The translations under genes were made by a program, and so were the position numbers. This document shows positions 11,333-24,186 of a stretch of 64,000 nt of DNA, piece after piece (position 1 is the first letter of the stretch; each line of letters begins with the position of its first letter). This DNA is from Trichopria drosophilae (taxonomy: Eukaryota > Arthropoda > Insecta > Hymenoptera > Diapriidae): assembly GCA_030407085.1 (NCBI GenBank), contig CM059586.1, positions 105,041,501 through 105,105,500 of the forward strand, given 5' to 3'. The notes under the pieces were generated by a model. It was not told where the DNA came from. It did not search any database and was given only the letters and a program-made list of their open reading frames with translations.

Positions 11333-14067
11333 CCCGAGTAAACATTTGCCTCCGGATCGAATCCGATACCGATCCGGGACCCTTATCTCGGTTGAATTTC
11401 AGATCCGTGTCAGATCAGGGTTGTAACGCTGCCGCACATCCGTAACGGATCCGGAGTACCAGACGTCCGGCAATCCTGATCCGTTCCTGACTTGATCCGG
11501 ATTTGAATCGACGGTAACGTTCAGTAAGGTGTGAATACGGAAAACTGTCCAAATTTGCTTAAAACTTATTGCTGACGACTTACTTAAACACATTTTTATT
11601 TATTATATGCAGATGACAATGTCAGATGGTACAAATACTTTACCAGTGCGTCGTTTAGGTTTTATTTAGCCTCGCATACATGCCGTCCTTTCATATATAA
11701 TTTTAAAACTAAAATTTGGTGGTTATACGCAGAGAATTTCATACATGTAAAACATTTATTTTTATTGGCAGGTTAACTAATTCTAATTCGAGTTAATCAA
11801 GCATACAATTAAATAACGTATAACATAATAAAATAATAAAAACTGAAGTTCTTAAATTCACAGAATATGAAGCACTATACAACTCATAAATATAACATAA
11901 TTATACCCAGTCAATGACGCATCCTTTAAATTTTGTACAAATTTACAGAATTTTTGCAAATACATACACAAGAAAACTTTTCTAAACTTCATTAACAAAT
12001 ATAAGATTAATATAGCACATTGGTAAGTTTCATTAACATAAATGAAGTTTACGCATTATTAGATTCGAATACGTATATGATATATTTTATATCACTATAA
12101 AAAAATGTGATCCTTTATATATCCTTTTATCTCAGATTAATTGCATAATATACTGTGAAGGGAGTGATATAATATTTATGAGCTACAAAAGTCTTGATGT
12201 AATTTTTATACTCAAAACTTAAAAGAATTGTCGCTCCAGCTTCATGGTTACATTGGTTGTTTATAATAAAATACATGTTGCACAGCCTATTTAATATTGT
12301 GCAATAACATTAAAATAAATTATAACTAAATGCAGAAAGAGCACGAATTAAGTACAATAATTTAATTTTATAAATGTCAAAGCTAGATCATAGTATGGGT
12401 TTCAACAATTATTAGAGAGAAGAAGAGAGTTTACGGTTTTTAGAATATTGAACATATGTTATTCGTCTTAATATTAAATCAAAGCTTATTTTAGAAAGAA
12501 TTATCATCCACAGTAATTCTTTTGCATACTACGCATATAGTTTTATTCCACTTATGCAATATTAAGACAGTAAAATGTGTCCAATAATCTGAAAACCTTA
12601 AATTATTTTTGGCGTTATAATACGTTTTGAAACGCACCATATCATCTCCATTTTTACTACCTAATTTTAGATAAGCCTACACGTAAATGCATTTAAAAGA
12701 AATATATATTAAAACTGTAATAAATATAAATAATAGCGTTTGAATTCATAGGCTGCGTTACAAGTATAAGATAGCTGAAGAGAGTTTTTGCTTTTTAGAT
12801 CATTCTGTATATGAGGCTACTTATTATATAACGAATGTTATAGTAATTAATAAAATAAATATATTATTAATATAAAATGAATAATTTAATAATAAATTAA
12901 AATAATAAAATAGTTTCATTCCGCTTTTAAAATATTACAGCGTTGTACAATGCATCCAATAATCTAGAAACCTCACACTCTGTTTGACTCTGTAATTCTT
13001 GTCGGAACTTGTCCAATGCTTTAAAACTGTTTTAATTATATGTGACGCGTTCTGAAGAAAGGGACCTAAGCGTCCGAACGATAATTGTGCAGGAGAGGGA
13101 AAAGATATGCTACCAACGGTTCAATTTTCAATATTTTGAGCTGAAATTTTCAGCATATCTTCCTAACTCGATTTAGTAGTGTACAGACAGAGAGTAAGAG
13201 AATATCGGAAACACTGCGCCGCAGTCTTGCCTCTTCTTTTCCCTCTCCTCATAATTGCCGTTCGGACGCTTAGGTCCCTTTCTTCAGAACGCGTCACATA
13301 TTTATTGTAATTTCAATTCATATTCCGTGTAGATATGCCAAGTAATAAAGGTAAAATTCGATGGTTAAAGAGTGAAAGCACCGTCAAGTTCTAACAAGAG
13401 TTGTAGAGCTGAATCGATCCTACGATGATTGTCACATTACTTTACTTACATGTGTTATTAGCATTAGTATTTAATAAACATTAATTTTAAATAGATTTTC
13501 AATTTAGTTTAATTTTCTTAAGATTTTTATTGCTTTTATTGTGATCTAAAAAAGCGTAAAACACAATTGAGGTTTAGGGAAAAGGTTATCAATTTGAAAA
13601 GTTAACCTCACATCTGAATGTGGGTTAACTTCCAAAAAAAAATAAAACTCACTGACACTGTATCACGTATTTTTTTTATTTCATTCTCTTACTCTTTGTT
13701 TTTCTTGTGCAAGACAATCCTTTAGACCGTAGCACATTTTGACTTTAAACACGAAACGCGATAAAGTCGAACTGGTGGAACTGTCGAAACAGCTGATCGG
13801 CACTGCCTATTCGTTTTGTTCTCCCAGCCGCTAAGTAAGGCGCCACTAGAGCTACATACTGAATTAGAATTTCAAATCCAGATCAAATCAGGAACAGATA
13901 CGGGTTCCCTAATCTACCGAATGTAGTTGGATAACTACAAATCAGGATCGGCTCCGGATTGCCGGACGTCCAGGCTTCCGTATCCGTACCGGATCCGAGG
14001 TAGCATTATAAATCTGATGCGATCCTGATCTGATAGTAGGGGTAGCCCCAGCAAATGTTTACTCGGG
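11333..14067. mobile_element. 2.7-kb inverted-repeat element with GGATCCGG word clusters
   Basis: CCCGAGTAAACATTTGC is present at 11333-11349 and as an exact reverse complement at 14051-14067. Both sub-terminal regions (11350-11520 and 13870-14050) are crowded with GATCCGGA/TCCGGATC words and share GACGTCCGGCAATCC in opposite orientations. The middle is AT-rich and holds a separate 258-bp MITE. No transposase frame is seen, so it looks non-autonomous. The CCCGAGTAAACATTT end resembles CCCAATAAACATTTT of the element ending at 17666. Confidence 0.75.
13041..13298. mobile_element. 258-bp MITE with about 40-bp perfect inverted repeats
   Basis: The terminal inverted repeats begin TGTGACGCGTTCTGAAGAAA and match exactly for about 40 bp, then imperfectly to about 65 bp. 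TA flanks both sides. The interior has no coding frame. The high arm identity suggests a younger insertion than its surroundings. It is nested in the 2.7-kb element. Confidence 0.88.
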
Positions 14068-15019
14068 ACATCAACAAATGAATTCCTTATAGTTAGTTTC
14101 TTAATATGCCTCTATTATAGGATGTTTTATGCGCAAATTGTTCCTGAAGGCAACAGCAGGCACAGAATCAGGTCCTTATACGTCTGTATATTAAGACATG
14201 GCGCGCCACATAGGTTAGGTTTGTATTACCGGCGAGTTCGGCAGGCCCTGCTTGCTTTCTCTTAGAGAACGTCTGTTTGAACCGCCGGGCTAAAACGGCT
14301 TGGGTGTCAAAGCTTCTGACGTCTAAGACGACTTGCTTAACAGTGTTAGGCTGAGACAGCCAGGGAGTTCGGCTCTTCTCACCTAAAATTTCTTTCAGTG
14401 TACTGTATCCTGACTCGTGCCATCTTGGCTGTCTTCTATGGTTTCCTCAGTCGTTTGCGGAGTGTCTGGTTGTGACTGGTTGAGCATACTTTCATCCATG
14501 GGTTCCTGTAACCAATGAGAACGAAACATTTAATTTCTATATATTAGTAGTACCTCTAAACATTACTTAATTATTCAAATTTTTTTTCAACTGTTTCTTA
14601 TCGTTCAGTATTCGCACTGTATAATTTGATTTAATATATAATATTTCTTACTAGCGTACAAGTCCAAAGTTTGGTGATATCTTGGCGTAGGTTCGAAATA
14701 GTCGACGATCCTGTTTATTTCATCCTCGGATCTATGTTAACGTTCCTTTTCATACAAATGTGTACATCCATCTCCATTTCGCAGACGTAGACCTTGAAAC
14801 CGTTCGACTTCGCGAAACTCCACATTTCCTCAAAGTTTGAAATCTTTTCGTTGATACAGTCGAGGATGATGAAGTTGAAGAAGCCGTCCGTAACATTCTT
14901 CTTGGAGGCTTTGTGAAGTGAAGAGAGATAGTTCTGTTCCATGGCTTCCTCGTATTCATAGACCATTTTCTGTCGAACATCATTGTTTTGCGAATGCGGG
15001 GTTGTTCAATCTCTCTATC

Positions 15020-15942
15020 CTGGAAAAATAGAGTAATCGTTATTATTCAATAAATACGCATCGCCTAAAATAATTCCATTTTCTATTAAATAAAAAACAA
15101 AAAAGAATTCATTTTATAACCGATTTCTTCAAGTTGAATCCAAAGTCAATAAATTAGAAAAAAAATTCTCTGTATTTCAGTTTTGAATGACATTGAATAA
15201 AATCTTAACAATTTAAACAAAAATTAACAAAATTTCACAGCAGTAATTTATAAAAATGTAAAAAAATTTGCTTTCTTAATTTTTCTGTTAGTCATTTGTT
15301 AAAAATAATTCACAAACAACTATTTTTCAACTGAACATATTGTCACAAAACATTTATGAATACCTCACTTCAAGGAACTAGAATATTATTCCTGAACAGC
15401 AGCTAAAACTAAGTTCAAAGTACCCCCTGATATCGTGAAACTCAACTATTCCGTAATGGACATTCGTTATAACGTTTCTTACACGATACTCCCTGCTAAT
15501 CAATTTTGCACAATTTCTCACGTTTTTATAATCGGCGAGTATGCGTAATATGCAGAGGATCTGAATAATCGTTTAGTTTTAGTTACATTGTCGAGATATC
15601 AGCATCAATGGGCTCTAAATATATACGGTATCATCGTCCTAATTTTGTCTTTGAATTTTGAAAACAGAATTATCTTTTCTGTTATATAGATCGGAAAATA
15701 TTGTACACTTTCCTAAGTTTAGTATATAATAGCGTTAATTATTATACTAAATATTTTTCCAATACGGGGTTTTGGTATTTTACCTCTTACATCTCATAGA
15801 GTGATATACTTTCCACATATATGATAAAAGTTTCTATTCAAGATCAGACAAATAACTTAATCTGAAAAAGAATTTGACAGTTTCGTCTAATACTTTGATT
15901 TTCATTTATCTCCAATTTGTGTATATTCAATTTCCCAATAAG
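15020..15942. other. AT-rich spacer, possibly YLPM1-like intron
   Basis: No exon or repeat is recognised. It lies directly upstream of the minus-strand YLPM1-like exon, after its CCAG acceptor, so it would be an intron if the missing upstream exons lie further right. Confidence 0.4.
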
Positions 15943-17666
15943 CAAAAAGATGTCTAAAAGACATCTAAAAGATATCTTGCAATTCGCGAAAGATATCTTA
16001 AAAATGTCGAAAAGATATCTAAAAGACATCTTTTAGACACCGTTTAGATATCTTTTAGACATCTTTTAGATATCTTTTAGACATCTTTTAGTTACTTTAA
16101 AAAATAAAAAAAAAATAAAAAAATTACACGAATTATTTTACTTAATTTGAATTGTATTATTATTTGTGTGTCGTTAGATTTGTTATTACGGAATGCAGTT
16201 ATACAATTTCGCTCGCGAATAAATTTATGAACCTGAGAAAAATCTATCCCGACCGAGGATCGAACCCGGGTCTCCCGCTTAAAACTCTGACGCCTTAACC
16301 ACTACGCTACGCTCGGATATACATAAATATCAATCGAAGATGGCTCATTCGTAAATGCAGCTTTAGTTAAAAAAAGAGATATATTCTTTAACATTAAATT
16401 AAGCAATTCTTTGCGTGAAATCATGTGATGTGGCCAGGTTCTTTCGAACCAAAGAAAGTATACAATGAAATGTGAGACAATTTCAAACACAAATTCATTG
16501 ATATATACATAATATGAATCCGAACACAACTTTTTATGAAAAAGTTATTTGAATCCAACATACTACATTAACAATAAACAAAATAAACAACGTTACAAAG
16601 TAATGCCAAACATTTGTTAAGAAAATATAATTAAATAAAAAATATTAACTGCATTAATTAATTAACTTTTAATATAAACACAATAACATTGACCATAGGT
16701 TTGGAAAAATTAAAAAAAAAACGGCGGCAATGGAGGGAACCCATCCTTCACCCCTTCGCTCTTTTGCAAGATAACTTTCGAAAAGATATCTTTGAGAAGC
16801 CTTTTTGCGAGATATCTTTAGGAAATGCACCTTTTTAGATATCGTTTGCAAGATATCTTTAAAAAAGACATCTTTTAGATATCTTTTGAAAGCTATCTTT
16901 AAAAAAGGCATCTTTTAGATATCTTTTAGACATGCCCTCGTCAAAATGTTTATTGGGATCGTTTGCAATACTTTGACGTCTACGCCACTTTTGACTGCGA
17001 GAAAGCTCTTCGTATCGTTTTTTCTTTGGCATTTTGATTTTCAATCTTTAATTTTATCGAAATAAATATACTTACTTACAAATTATGAACTTGCGAGTTT
17101 ACAAAATAAAATCTACAATTATTTATAAAGAGAGAAAAACAGGGTGAGAGAGAGAAAAGAAAAGAACACACAAAGCATCAACATTGTAAATTAATAACTT
17201 TATCTTTCTTAGAAAATAAATGGTGCTCATCCTCACCTTATATAGTAGTGCTTTGATAAATGTCTTTAATCGCAAATGTACACGTAAATAAATAAAACAA
17301 ATTTACGAATCACTGCGGGACGCGATGTGCGAAAACACTGCAAAAATGGCGGCGATCGCAAAACGGGGAACGCGGGAAGAAATTTGCGCGCATGCGCATT
17401 TATCGGCGTTAAGAAAGACATCTTGTTATCTTTATCGAAGATATCTTTGCGAAAGACGTCTTTTAGATGTCTTTTTGCAAGACATCTTTCGAATAGATAT
17501 CTTTTAGATATCTTTTGCAAGATATCTTCAAAACAGATGTCTTTTAGATGTCTTTGTTCAAGACATCTTTCAAAAAGATATCTTTTAGATATCTTTTGTA
17601 AAGTACTTTAAAAGAGATGTCTAAAAGACATCTTTTAGACATGCCTTCGACAAAATGTTTATTGGG
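15943..17666. mobile_element. 1.7-kb block of GATATC/GACATC word arrays with CCCAATAAACA ends
   Basis: Three dense clusters (15950-16090, 16775-16930, 17410-17640) repeat AAAAGATATCTTTTAGACATC-like words on both strands, each a near palindrome of about 10-12 bp. The left end is CCCAATAAGCAAAAAGATG. The right end, reversed, is CCCAATAAACATTTTGTCG, and a second right-type end lies at about 16955. It may therefore be two overlapping or tandem copies. Between the clusters lie a tRNA-like sequence and ordinary AT-rich DNA. No transposase is visible. Open frames here are by-products of the word repeats. Confidence 0.7.
16245..16318 (-). pseudogene. tRNA-like sequence (tRNA pseudogene or SINE head)
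   Basis: Minus-strand sequence with good internal Pol III promoter boxes: TAGCGTAGTGGTTAAGG (A box) and GGGTTCGATCC (B box), at tRNA spacing. The T stem pairs, but the acceptor stem has mismatches and the anticodon arm does not fold cleanly. I therefore do not call a working tRNA or an anticodon. Confidence 0.6.
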
Positions 17667-17699
17667 TTATTTCTCTCAAAACATTTTTACTTCAAGTGT

Positions 17700-19080
17700 A
17701 TAATAGTGCATTACACTACGAGTGAAGGAAGTAACGCGATTTCCGATTCACGAGTGTAACAAGAGCCATTTTTCGCGCTCTGATTCAAGTGTACGAAATT
17801 GAGTTTCGGACACGTAATTAAAAAAAATATTTTTTTCTTGTTTCACCCGTACCCAAATCGCCTACTTTGATCTATAGTATTGATTGAAGATTCACTGTGT
17901 ACTTGAAAAAAAAAAGTAAATAATAATAGATTATAAATTTATTTTTATTTGATTTTACGAATTATTTTCTTGCTTTCTCGTTTCCAGCAAATCACTTCTT
18001 GTTTATAACGTTACATTTTTAGCACAATCCTGCGTAAAATAAATTATTTGTTGCAGCATATTAAATAATAGCTTTTCTTTTTTTTTCGTGCCGTTTACTT
18101 TAAAAATAATCCCATATAAAATAGTGTTTTACTTGAGTATACAATCTCACATTACAATACAAGTGCGCGAAGTAGACGATTTCCGTACGAGTTTAACAAA
18201 AGATATTTTTCGCGTTGGGATGCGAGTGAGCGAAATAGAATTTCACACACGCAGTTAAAAAAAATTCTCCACGGAATTTAAATAATACAAAGTAATATAC
18301 TACAAGGGATTAAAATACGTAGAAAATATTAAAATACTCTTTATTAGGCTGGACAAGTTACGCCAATCATTTTAGAGCGATGGAATTCAAAATTATAAGC
18401 ATGATTATCATGTTACTAATTATTTCAGACAATCAATGTCTTCGATTGCGAGTATGCCGAAATAAATGAATCGCCATCTGTCGGAGATACTCGACATTAT
18501 TCCGAACTTTTTCCATTCTTCTTTGTAAAATGCCTTGATCTCTAAAATGTATGGAATGTCAAATTCACAGAGGAAAAAATGAGCCACTGCAGTAAATTAG
18601 TGAATGTTCACCATTAGAGAGTAAAAAGTAAGAATTTTTGAAACTAATTTAGGTGTTACTACATAAAGAATGAATATAAAAATATAAAGAATAGGTTTAA
18701 TAAATAAAGAAGTACATTTGTAGAATCAAATGAATGCCAAGATATCGGATAAAGGAATTTGATATTAAGAAATATTTATTTTTTTTTAAATTTATATAAT
18801 GTAAAAAATTGGTGTGTATTTTAAATCTTGGAGATTTTTACCAAAACGCAAATTTTCCATTACGAGATAAGTGCGCAAATCACCTACTTCGCATACTTGT
18901 ATCATAATGTAGTGTTTTTTAACTTCGCGAGAGAAACGTTTCACTCACTGATTTGAGTGTGCGAAGTACATTGCGTAAACAGAGCACTTCGTGCAACAAA
19001 AAGCGTGTGCGAAATTGAATTTCGCACATGCATTTGCAGAATAGTGCATTACGATACGAAGTGGGTGAAGTAAACGATTT
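17700..19080. repeat. Dispersed repeat family, at least three partial copies
   Basis: Copies at about 17705-17830 and 18150-18265 share the order GCATTAC/ATTACAATAC, GCGAAGTAGACGATTTCC-like, ACGAGTNTAACAAGAG, TTTTTCGCG, GTGNGCGAAATNGANTTTC and CACACGCANTTAAAAAAA. A third copy at 18940-19080 keeps both halves. Its ATACGAAGTGGGTGAAGTAA ends in CGATTTC, exactly where OR-like coding begins. It has no coding capacity, and I do not recognise the family. Confidence 0.65.
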
Positions 19081-19230
19081 CTTCTTTACACTTATGCTGC
19101 ACTTATGCACGCAACTTGAAAATCTCAGATATCGAATGCGAAATATCATGGAAGAAGATACAGAATCTGTTTATGCCAATATATTTAAAGGGAGAATCGT
19201 TGATATTGTAAAACACGAAGCTTTATACAG

Positions 19231-22200
19231 GTTAGTCGTTATTTAATTGTATTTCGATACTACGTTTAGGTGCCATTTTGAAATGGAAGAATGTATTACT
19301 TATGATTAAAGATGGTAAAAAAAAAAATTTCATTTTTTTATCAAACTGGTTGGGTTGGTCCTAGCATGATTAAACCATTAGTTATGCGCATTTGAACTAG
19401 GTTTAACAATTCGGTTGAGACAATCTATGTATCAGGCACTTAACAGAATTCTAAATAAAAGTTTAGAAATTAAATATAAATAATATCGAGCATGTGGAGT
19501 CAATGTCGTCATCAGTCTATCAAATTCTACATGAAATGCAGCTAAACTTTGTAAGGGTCACGTCTTATTCGTTTTACTGATTGCAAGTTCGAATCTTAAC
19601 TTAATGATTTATTATTTCTTTTCTTAACATTCGTGTGGCTAATTCAATCGTTATACCAATGATTCCAATTTATCTCACTACACGGCCAACAATATTCCGA
19701 TACAGACTTTTTACGAATCACACACACTCACACTCTCGTTCGCTCTATTTCCACTCTACACACTTCGCACTAGTGGTATTATAAATAGTGTATGAGAAAT
19801 AACGAATTCACTATCCGGTCGTCGCTTGTTTTTTCTTTTTAATTTTTCACGTTCCGTCCGCGGTAATTCCATTTAATATATATCGGAGTCCCCACAAACA
19901 ACACGAGAATTACCTTGTATGTCCCGTAGATGAGAATGTACTCGTGATGAGGCACCAGAGGTTGATATTGTTTTTTTTTTTTTAATTCCTTTTTACCTTT
20001 TGAATCGGTGCAACCGACCTGGTTGATCGTATGGTAGGACAGGTTTGTTTCTGGACCAGATTTGGGCAGATCTCCTTCGGGCATCAACGTCGCCAAATGG
20101 AAAATGACGGTCGACAGATGAGTGGAGCAATGATTGCCTGTCAAGCACTTCTGGTGAAGCTGGGTGGGCGAACTTCACTTTTATCCTCCAGTATTTTGTG
20201 GATGACCGTCATGGATGAGGCTGCTCCAAAATGGTGATGGAAATGAGGTCGTTCGAATAATTTGGGAAGACCCGTATTCCGCTACAAACAACCACCACTA
20301 TATTATCGCACACCAGTTGCCAAAACCCAACTTTCCCAATTGGCGAAAGACGGTTATTTTCTGTGGTCTCCTGCCTTTTACCTCACCGTGAGGGGACGTT
20401 GTTCTCCAACTAATGGCTCTTGCCCTCGCAGACGGAAATAGAGTAGGACCTGACGGTTCTTTACACGGCATTTAATAACTACGCCTACTCATACCACTTC
20501 ACATACACTGACACGAATATACGAAACTTACATAGTTTACCGGTTGATCATTCGCTCTGTCTATATCTCTCCCTCTCTCATTATTATGGCGCACAATACA
20601 AACCGCTAATAGTGGCTATTAGATCCCTTACAACTTACGAATCTACAAGTTTTGTGATATCTGGTGTCGCTCTGAATAATTATTTTTCATAAGTTACATT
20701 GGTGTGACTTTTTAAATAATCATTAAGTATTTATAATCCTTAGGTAAACCTTCGGATGATGCACCTCTTGAAGCTATGTTAAAAATTTGATTGAATAAAA
20801 TTCGGAGGTTTTTGAAAATTGAATAATTGTTATTTCCTAGCTATCTTGTAAATTTGAAGAGTTCTTTTTTTCGTTTTTTATTTTTTATTGATTTAAGTAT
20901 GCAATATGCGGTTGAAGTTGTGCATGAGAGAAAGTGAATTCGGGGTGTTAAAGGTTTAATAAACACTGAATGTCTTTCCAGAAGTTAAATTATTATCTAA
21001 CATGTATGGGATTTACATTTAGTCTATCTCTGCATTCTGTGCTTCTCTTTTCTTGAAGATATGTACGTGGGTTTCGTTAGTCTGGCTGATACCGACTTGT
21101 GTTTGAAGAGTTGTCACGTTACTAATGAATTTTGAAAAAGATCAGGTTTCCTTCCGACCGTCATTTTAGTACAGCATCAACGATTGGATGATCCAATGTA
21201 GTATGTTTCTATTACCTATATTTTGGCAGATATCAAATAAATGCACAGAAATTATGATTTGTACTTTACAATGTATCTAAATGTACACCTATAAGTGTAT
21301 AAATTTAGAACTAGTTAGTATGAGTACTAATAATAAGTTAAATCTTGAAACGCATACTTTATGATGAGACTAAAAGAATCCTCACAACAAGAATTGTATT
21401 CTCTAAGAATAAAAATATTATTATGCACCTGAAGAATTATTATTTCATCTAATCGTCTTTTTATGAAAAGATTCACATTTAATAGGATATAGCAATTCCA
21501 TCGCAGACGTAAACAAGTATCCTCCGGAAGTCAGTCCGGTAATACAGTCTGTCTACAATGATAGTGGTACCTCATTATTTGTGTTATTATCTTTATTATT
21601 TTAACAAACTAAGTGATACTGTTTAAGTGCATTATATAATTAAATTAACTAATATTTTTAACGAAAAAAGCTGTGTACCATATTATCAATGTAGGGTGGA
21701 CTGTAGTCATACGTACATGTACCTAAACGAATCTAAATGATACAACGTAAAAAATATACAAAGAAATAAAAATTCGTTACAATAAACAAAAATAAACACC
21801 TCTGTCACTGGAACTGACATTGGATATAATACATTCCAAATTATTATTGTTTGACCCTATGAAAATAAAGATTTATTAAAGTACACTGAATTCATACGGA
21901 TTCTCACTGGACATAACCTTGGAATTTGTTTCCCTCGTGACTCTCGCTACCGATCGCTAATTAGGCCGTTTGTTATTGACAAGTAATTCCAAATTCGATA
22001 GGCAATTTTCGACACAAAGACAGAGATGTCGCTTCAAGTAATAATTTAAGCATACGAGCTTCTTGAGTGACTCACGCAAACAGGTAGGTGTGATTGTATG
22101 GGAGCATAGTCAACTGTTGAAACCTGTTACCAGTTTAACCGTTATGCTTTTATTAACATCAATAGTCATGGAAACGATTAGCGACATTTGACAGAACGCA

Positions 22201-22580
22201 TGTAAAAAACATCGCCAAGTGCTACATTGCAAAAACTGTTACTTAAAATTCATTCTCCAGTGTCATTGTATGTTTTTATTTAATGATTGCTTTTTACATA
22301 TATGCGACGTCTAGATCTGGTTAACAAATCTAGAGTAAAAAGTTGATGACAAATGGTATGCTCGGTAACCTTGAATTATCAATCGATATTGAACGTTTTG
22401 AACGCTCACCGCATGGTGGTGCACCAAATGTTGCGTACCCTGTGTTCACAAGTGATATTTTCATAAGTGATAAAAGCCCGATTAGTTCCAGATAAAAACG
22501 TTTTTTGCATGATGTGCCTGTAATATAGGTATTCTATCCTGTCATATGCTTAATGTCGAATAGTACTAACGTTATTTACG
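19231..22580. other. Spacer in OR pseudogene, unidentified GC-richer patch at 19.85-20.5 kb
   Basis: Mostly AT-rich. Bases 19850-20470 are richer in GC and have longer open frames on both strands, such as VCFWTRFGQISFGHQRRQ on plus. None matches a family I know. CACACACTCACACTCTCG at about 19725 and CTCTCCCTCTCTCATTATTA at 20570 could be edges of an element, but no inverted or direct repeat pair is clear. Confidence 0.35.
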
Positions 22581-23751
22581 TTAATCGTGCAATCTAAACT
22601 TCCCTTTGATCGTTAATACGATGTATATCCACCGACCCCAATTAAAGGCGTTCTTTACGTATAATGCCACCAAAATGGACGCATCTCGTCCGGCGGTCAC
22701 TGCTCCATGCTTTTTATGAGCTCCTGAAGAACCTCCTTTATTGCCCCTAACGTCGATCGGGCACAGCGGAAGACACTCTGCAATAGTTTCCCAAATAGAC
22801 GTCCCATTATATCGAGCATGCACATCAATCTGTGGGTTAAGAAGCAAGAGAGGCTGCATCTTTCTATAATCTTGATGGTTTCGATTGGAATGCCACCCAT
22901 GACTGGCGTCTTGTTATTCAGCAATGTTGCTGCCGCTCTTCGCAGTTCTTTAACTGAAAACAATGGCGGGTCAATGATGATCCTCGAATCTGATCTTCCT
23001 TTTCCCGCGTAATTGGGAAAGAACTCGTTCAAGATTTCCGCCATTGTTTTTGGATCCATTTAGCCATAGGCACCTTTTGACCTAGTTTCCGGGTGACAAT
23101 ATGGTATCCTTTACTCCACATGACCTCTTCGACTTCATTACAGATTGCTTTCCAATACCGAGGCTTTTGATGCACACCACCAGCGCTTTCTTTGTTGCTT
23201 GTATAAGTCCTTAATTCAGGCCCATCCGGTACTCCCTGCCGAATCTCTGAGCATCTTCCTTCCTTCTTGATCGCAGACATATTCTTCGGTGCTCGGCAAT
23301 CTCCTCTGTCTACCAGAAAGCTTCATGCCGCTTCCGCTTCTGTCGGTTCCCTAGGGCCGGGGTATCGCATACATTAATATCGCACATAGTCACGGCCTTC
23401 ATCGTTCAGTCAATCAGCTCTTCGGTATGAACGTTACTCATTCCGTTTCGAATTGACTCTTGAAGTAAGATCGCAACATCCCCTCGTCATAACAGCGGAA
23501 AACAACACCGGTACAGCTCTGGGCCATGAGTAAGAGCAGAAATTGCTCTGGACTTTTGGTTCGCATTCGGTTTTTGATTTCCAACCTGGGAATGTGCTGG
23601 TCGTAGGGACCAATAATAACTGCTGCCGCCCGAATAGGTATGGATGTATCCAACAACCAGCCCTCAGCCGGTTCGACTCCCGAAGGCCATTACCCGCCAT
23701 GACAGGACATTGCTTGGTCCGTGCAGACATTTGAAATGCGATAGATTCCAT
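22581..23751 (-). mobile_element. R1-like non-LTR retrotransposon fragment
   Basis: Minus-strand pieces of one non-LTR element in the proper order but shifting frames. From the right come CDTPALGNRQKRKRHEAFW and TEEIAEHRRICLRSRRK (endonuclease-RT linker), KGYHIVTRKLGQK, LFSVKELRRAAATLLNNKTP with GGIPIETIKII (first RT block, usually APGPDGIP), then FRCARSTLGAIKEVLQELIK (RT block FRxGRST), then VALYVKNAFNWGRW (usually D-x-x-NAF). The Asp of that last block reads as Y, and frames break at least three times. Neither end is complete. It lies in an intron-like gap of the OR pseudogene. Confidence 0.82.
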
Positions 23752-24186
23752 AGCAATTATTGCTATCCTGAAAACATGAATATATCCAACCTACATTGGT
23801 CCATGCTGACACACTCCCACCGCTCCCCGAAATAATGAAATGCCCCCGATGTATGGTGGCGCCGTTATATCGATTAGTTTCTCAGCTTTGATAAGTACAC
23901 ACATTTTATAAGGTTGTGCCCGGTCATTGTGTTTATTATTATAATATCGATAACAGTTATAAAGTTATGTAGAACGCCGATATATAGCAATGTTTTTATT
24001 TCTTTTTCCAGTTCCTGGGAACTGAAAGGCATAGCAACTTATTGGATATGACAAATTTCGTTATATACGCAATTCTTGTTAATTCAGCTCTCCTACTTGT
24101 ATTGCTATGTTGCCGATAAAGTACGAGAAGAGGTATGCAAAACATATTTGTAGCGTTTATGCATCTTCATATTTTTAGATCAAATT

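Larger units (their letters stand above)
10704..14402. mobile_element. Composite block bounded by ACACGGAAAG inverted ends
   Basis: ACACGGAAAGAAATTTTAGG starts at 10705, and its reverse complement with one change ends at 14402; the match extends to about 22 bp. If these are the two ends of one element, it is about 3.7 kb, holds two other inverted-repeat elements and a MITE, and lies inside the YLPM1-like gene. Just inside the left end are CGGCC words (TACGGCCCGA, ATCGGCCGAAAA, TTCGGCCAAAA). No transposase is visible. The ends could instead belong to two separate elements of one family. Confidence 0.5.
10593..15019 (-). pseudogene. YLPM1/ZAP3-like gene fragment, broken and interrupted by elements
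   Basis: Minus-strand exons resembling the C-terminal part of YLPM1/ZAP3, a nuclear protein with a P-loop kinase-like domain. Exon 15019-14652 has a CCAG acceptor and a GTAAGA donor. It encodes MVYEYEEAMEQNYLSSL, then GFFNFIILDCINEKISNFEE, then GFKVYVCEMEMDVHICMKRN, then RSEDEINRIVDYFEPTPRYH. This order matches the family's YEYE, FIILD, C-x-RN and W-x-x-TP blocks. One-base shifts occur near 14967 (before MVYEYEE) and near 14725. A likely next exon from 14505 (DESMLNQSQPDTPQ) stops at an element end at 14402. Beyond the insertion, 10635-10593 encodes HTWERMEAEDKL with both splice sites, like the family's C-terminal tail. The kinase P-loop exons are not in view. The frameshifts make it a likely pseudogene unless they are sequence errors. 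Confidence 0.72.

Noticed and set aside
17266..17611. Overlapping 80-94 codon frames on both strands
   Set aside because: They translate the GATATC/GACATC word array; the RYLF/KDIL-type peptides are by-products of the repeat.
20031..20237. GC-richer frame as gag or transposase
   Set aside because: No recognisable motif on either strand; left as unidentified.
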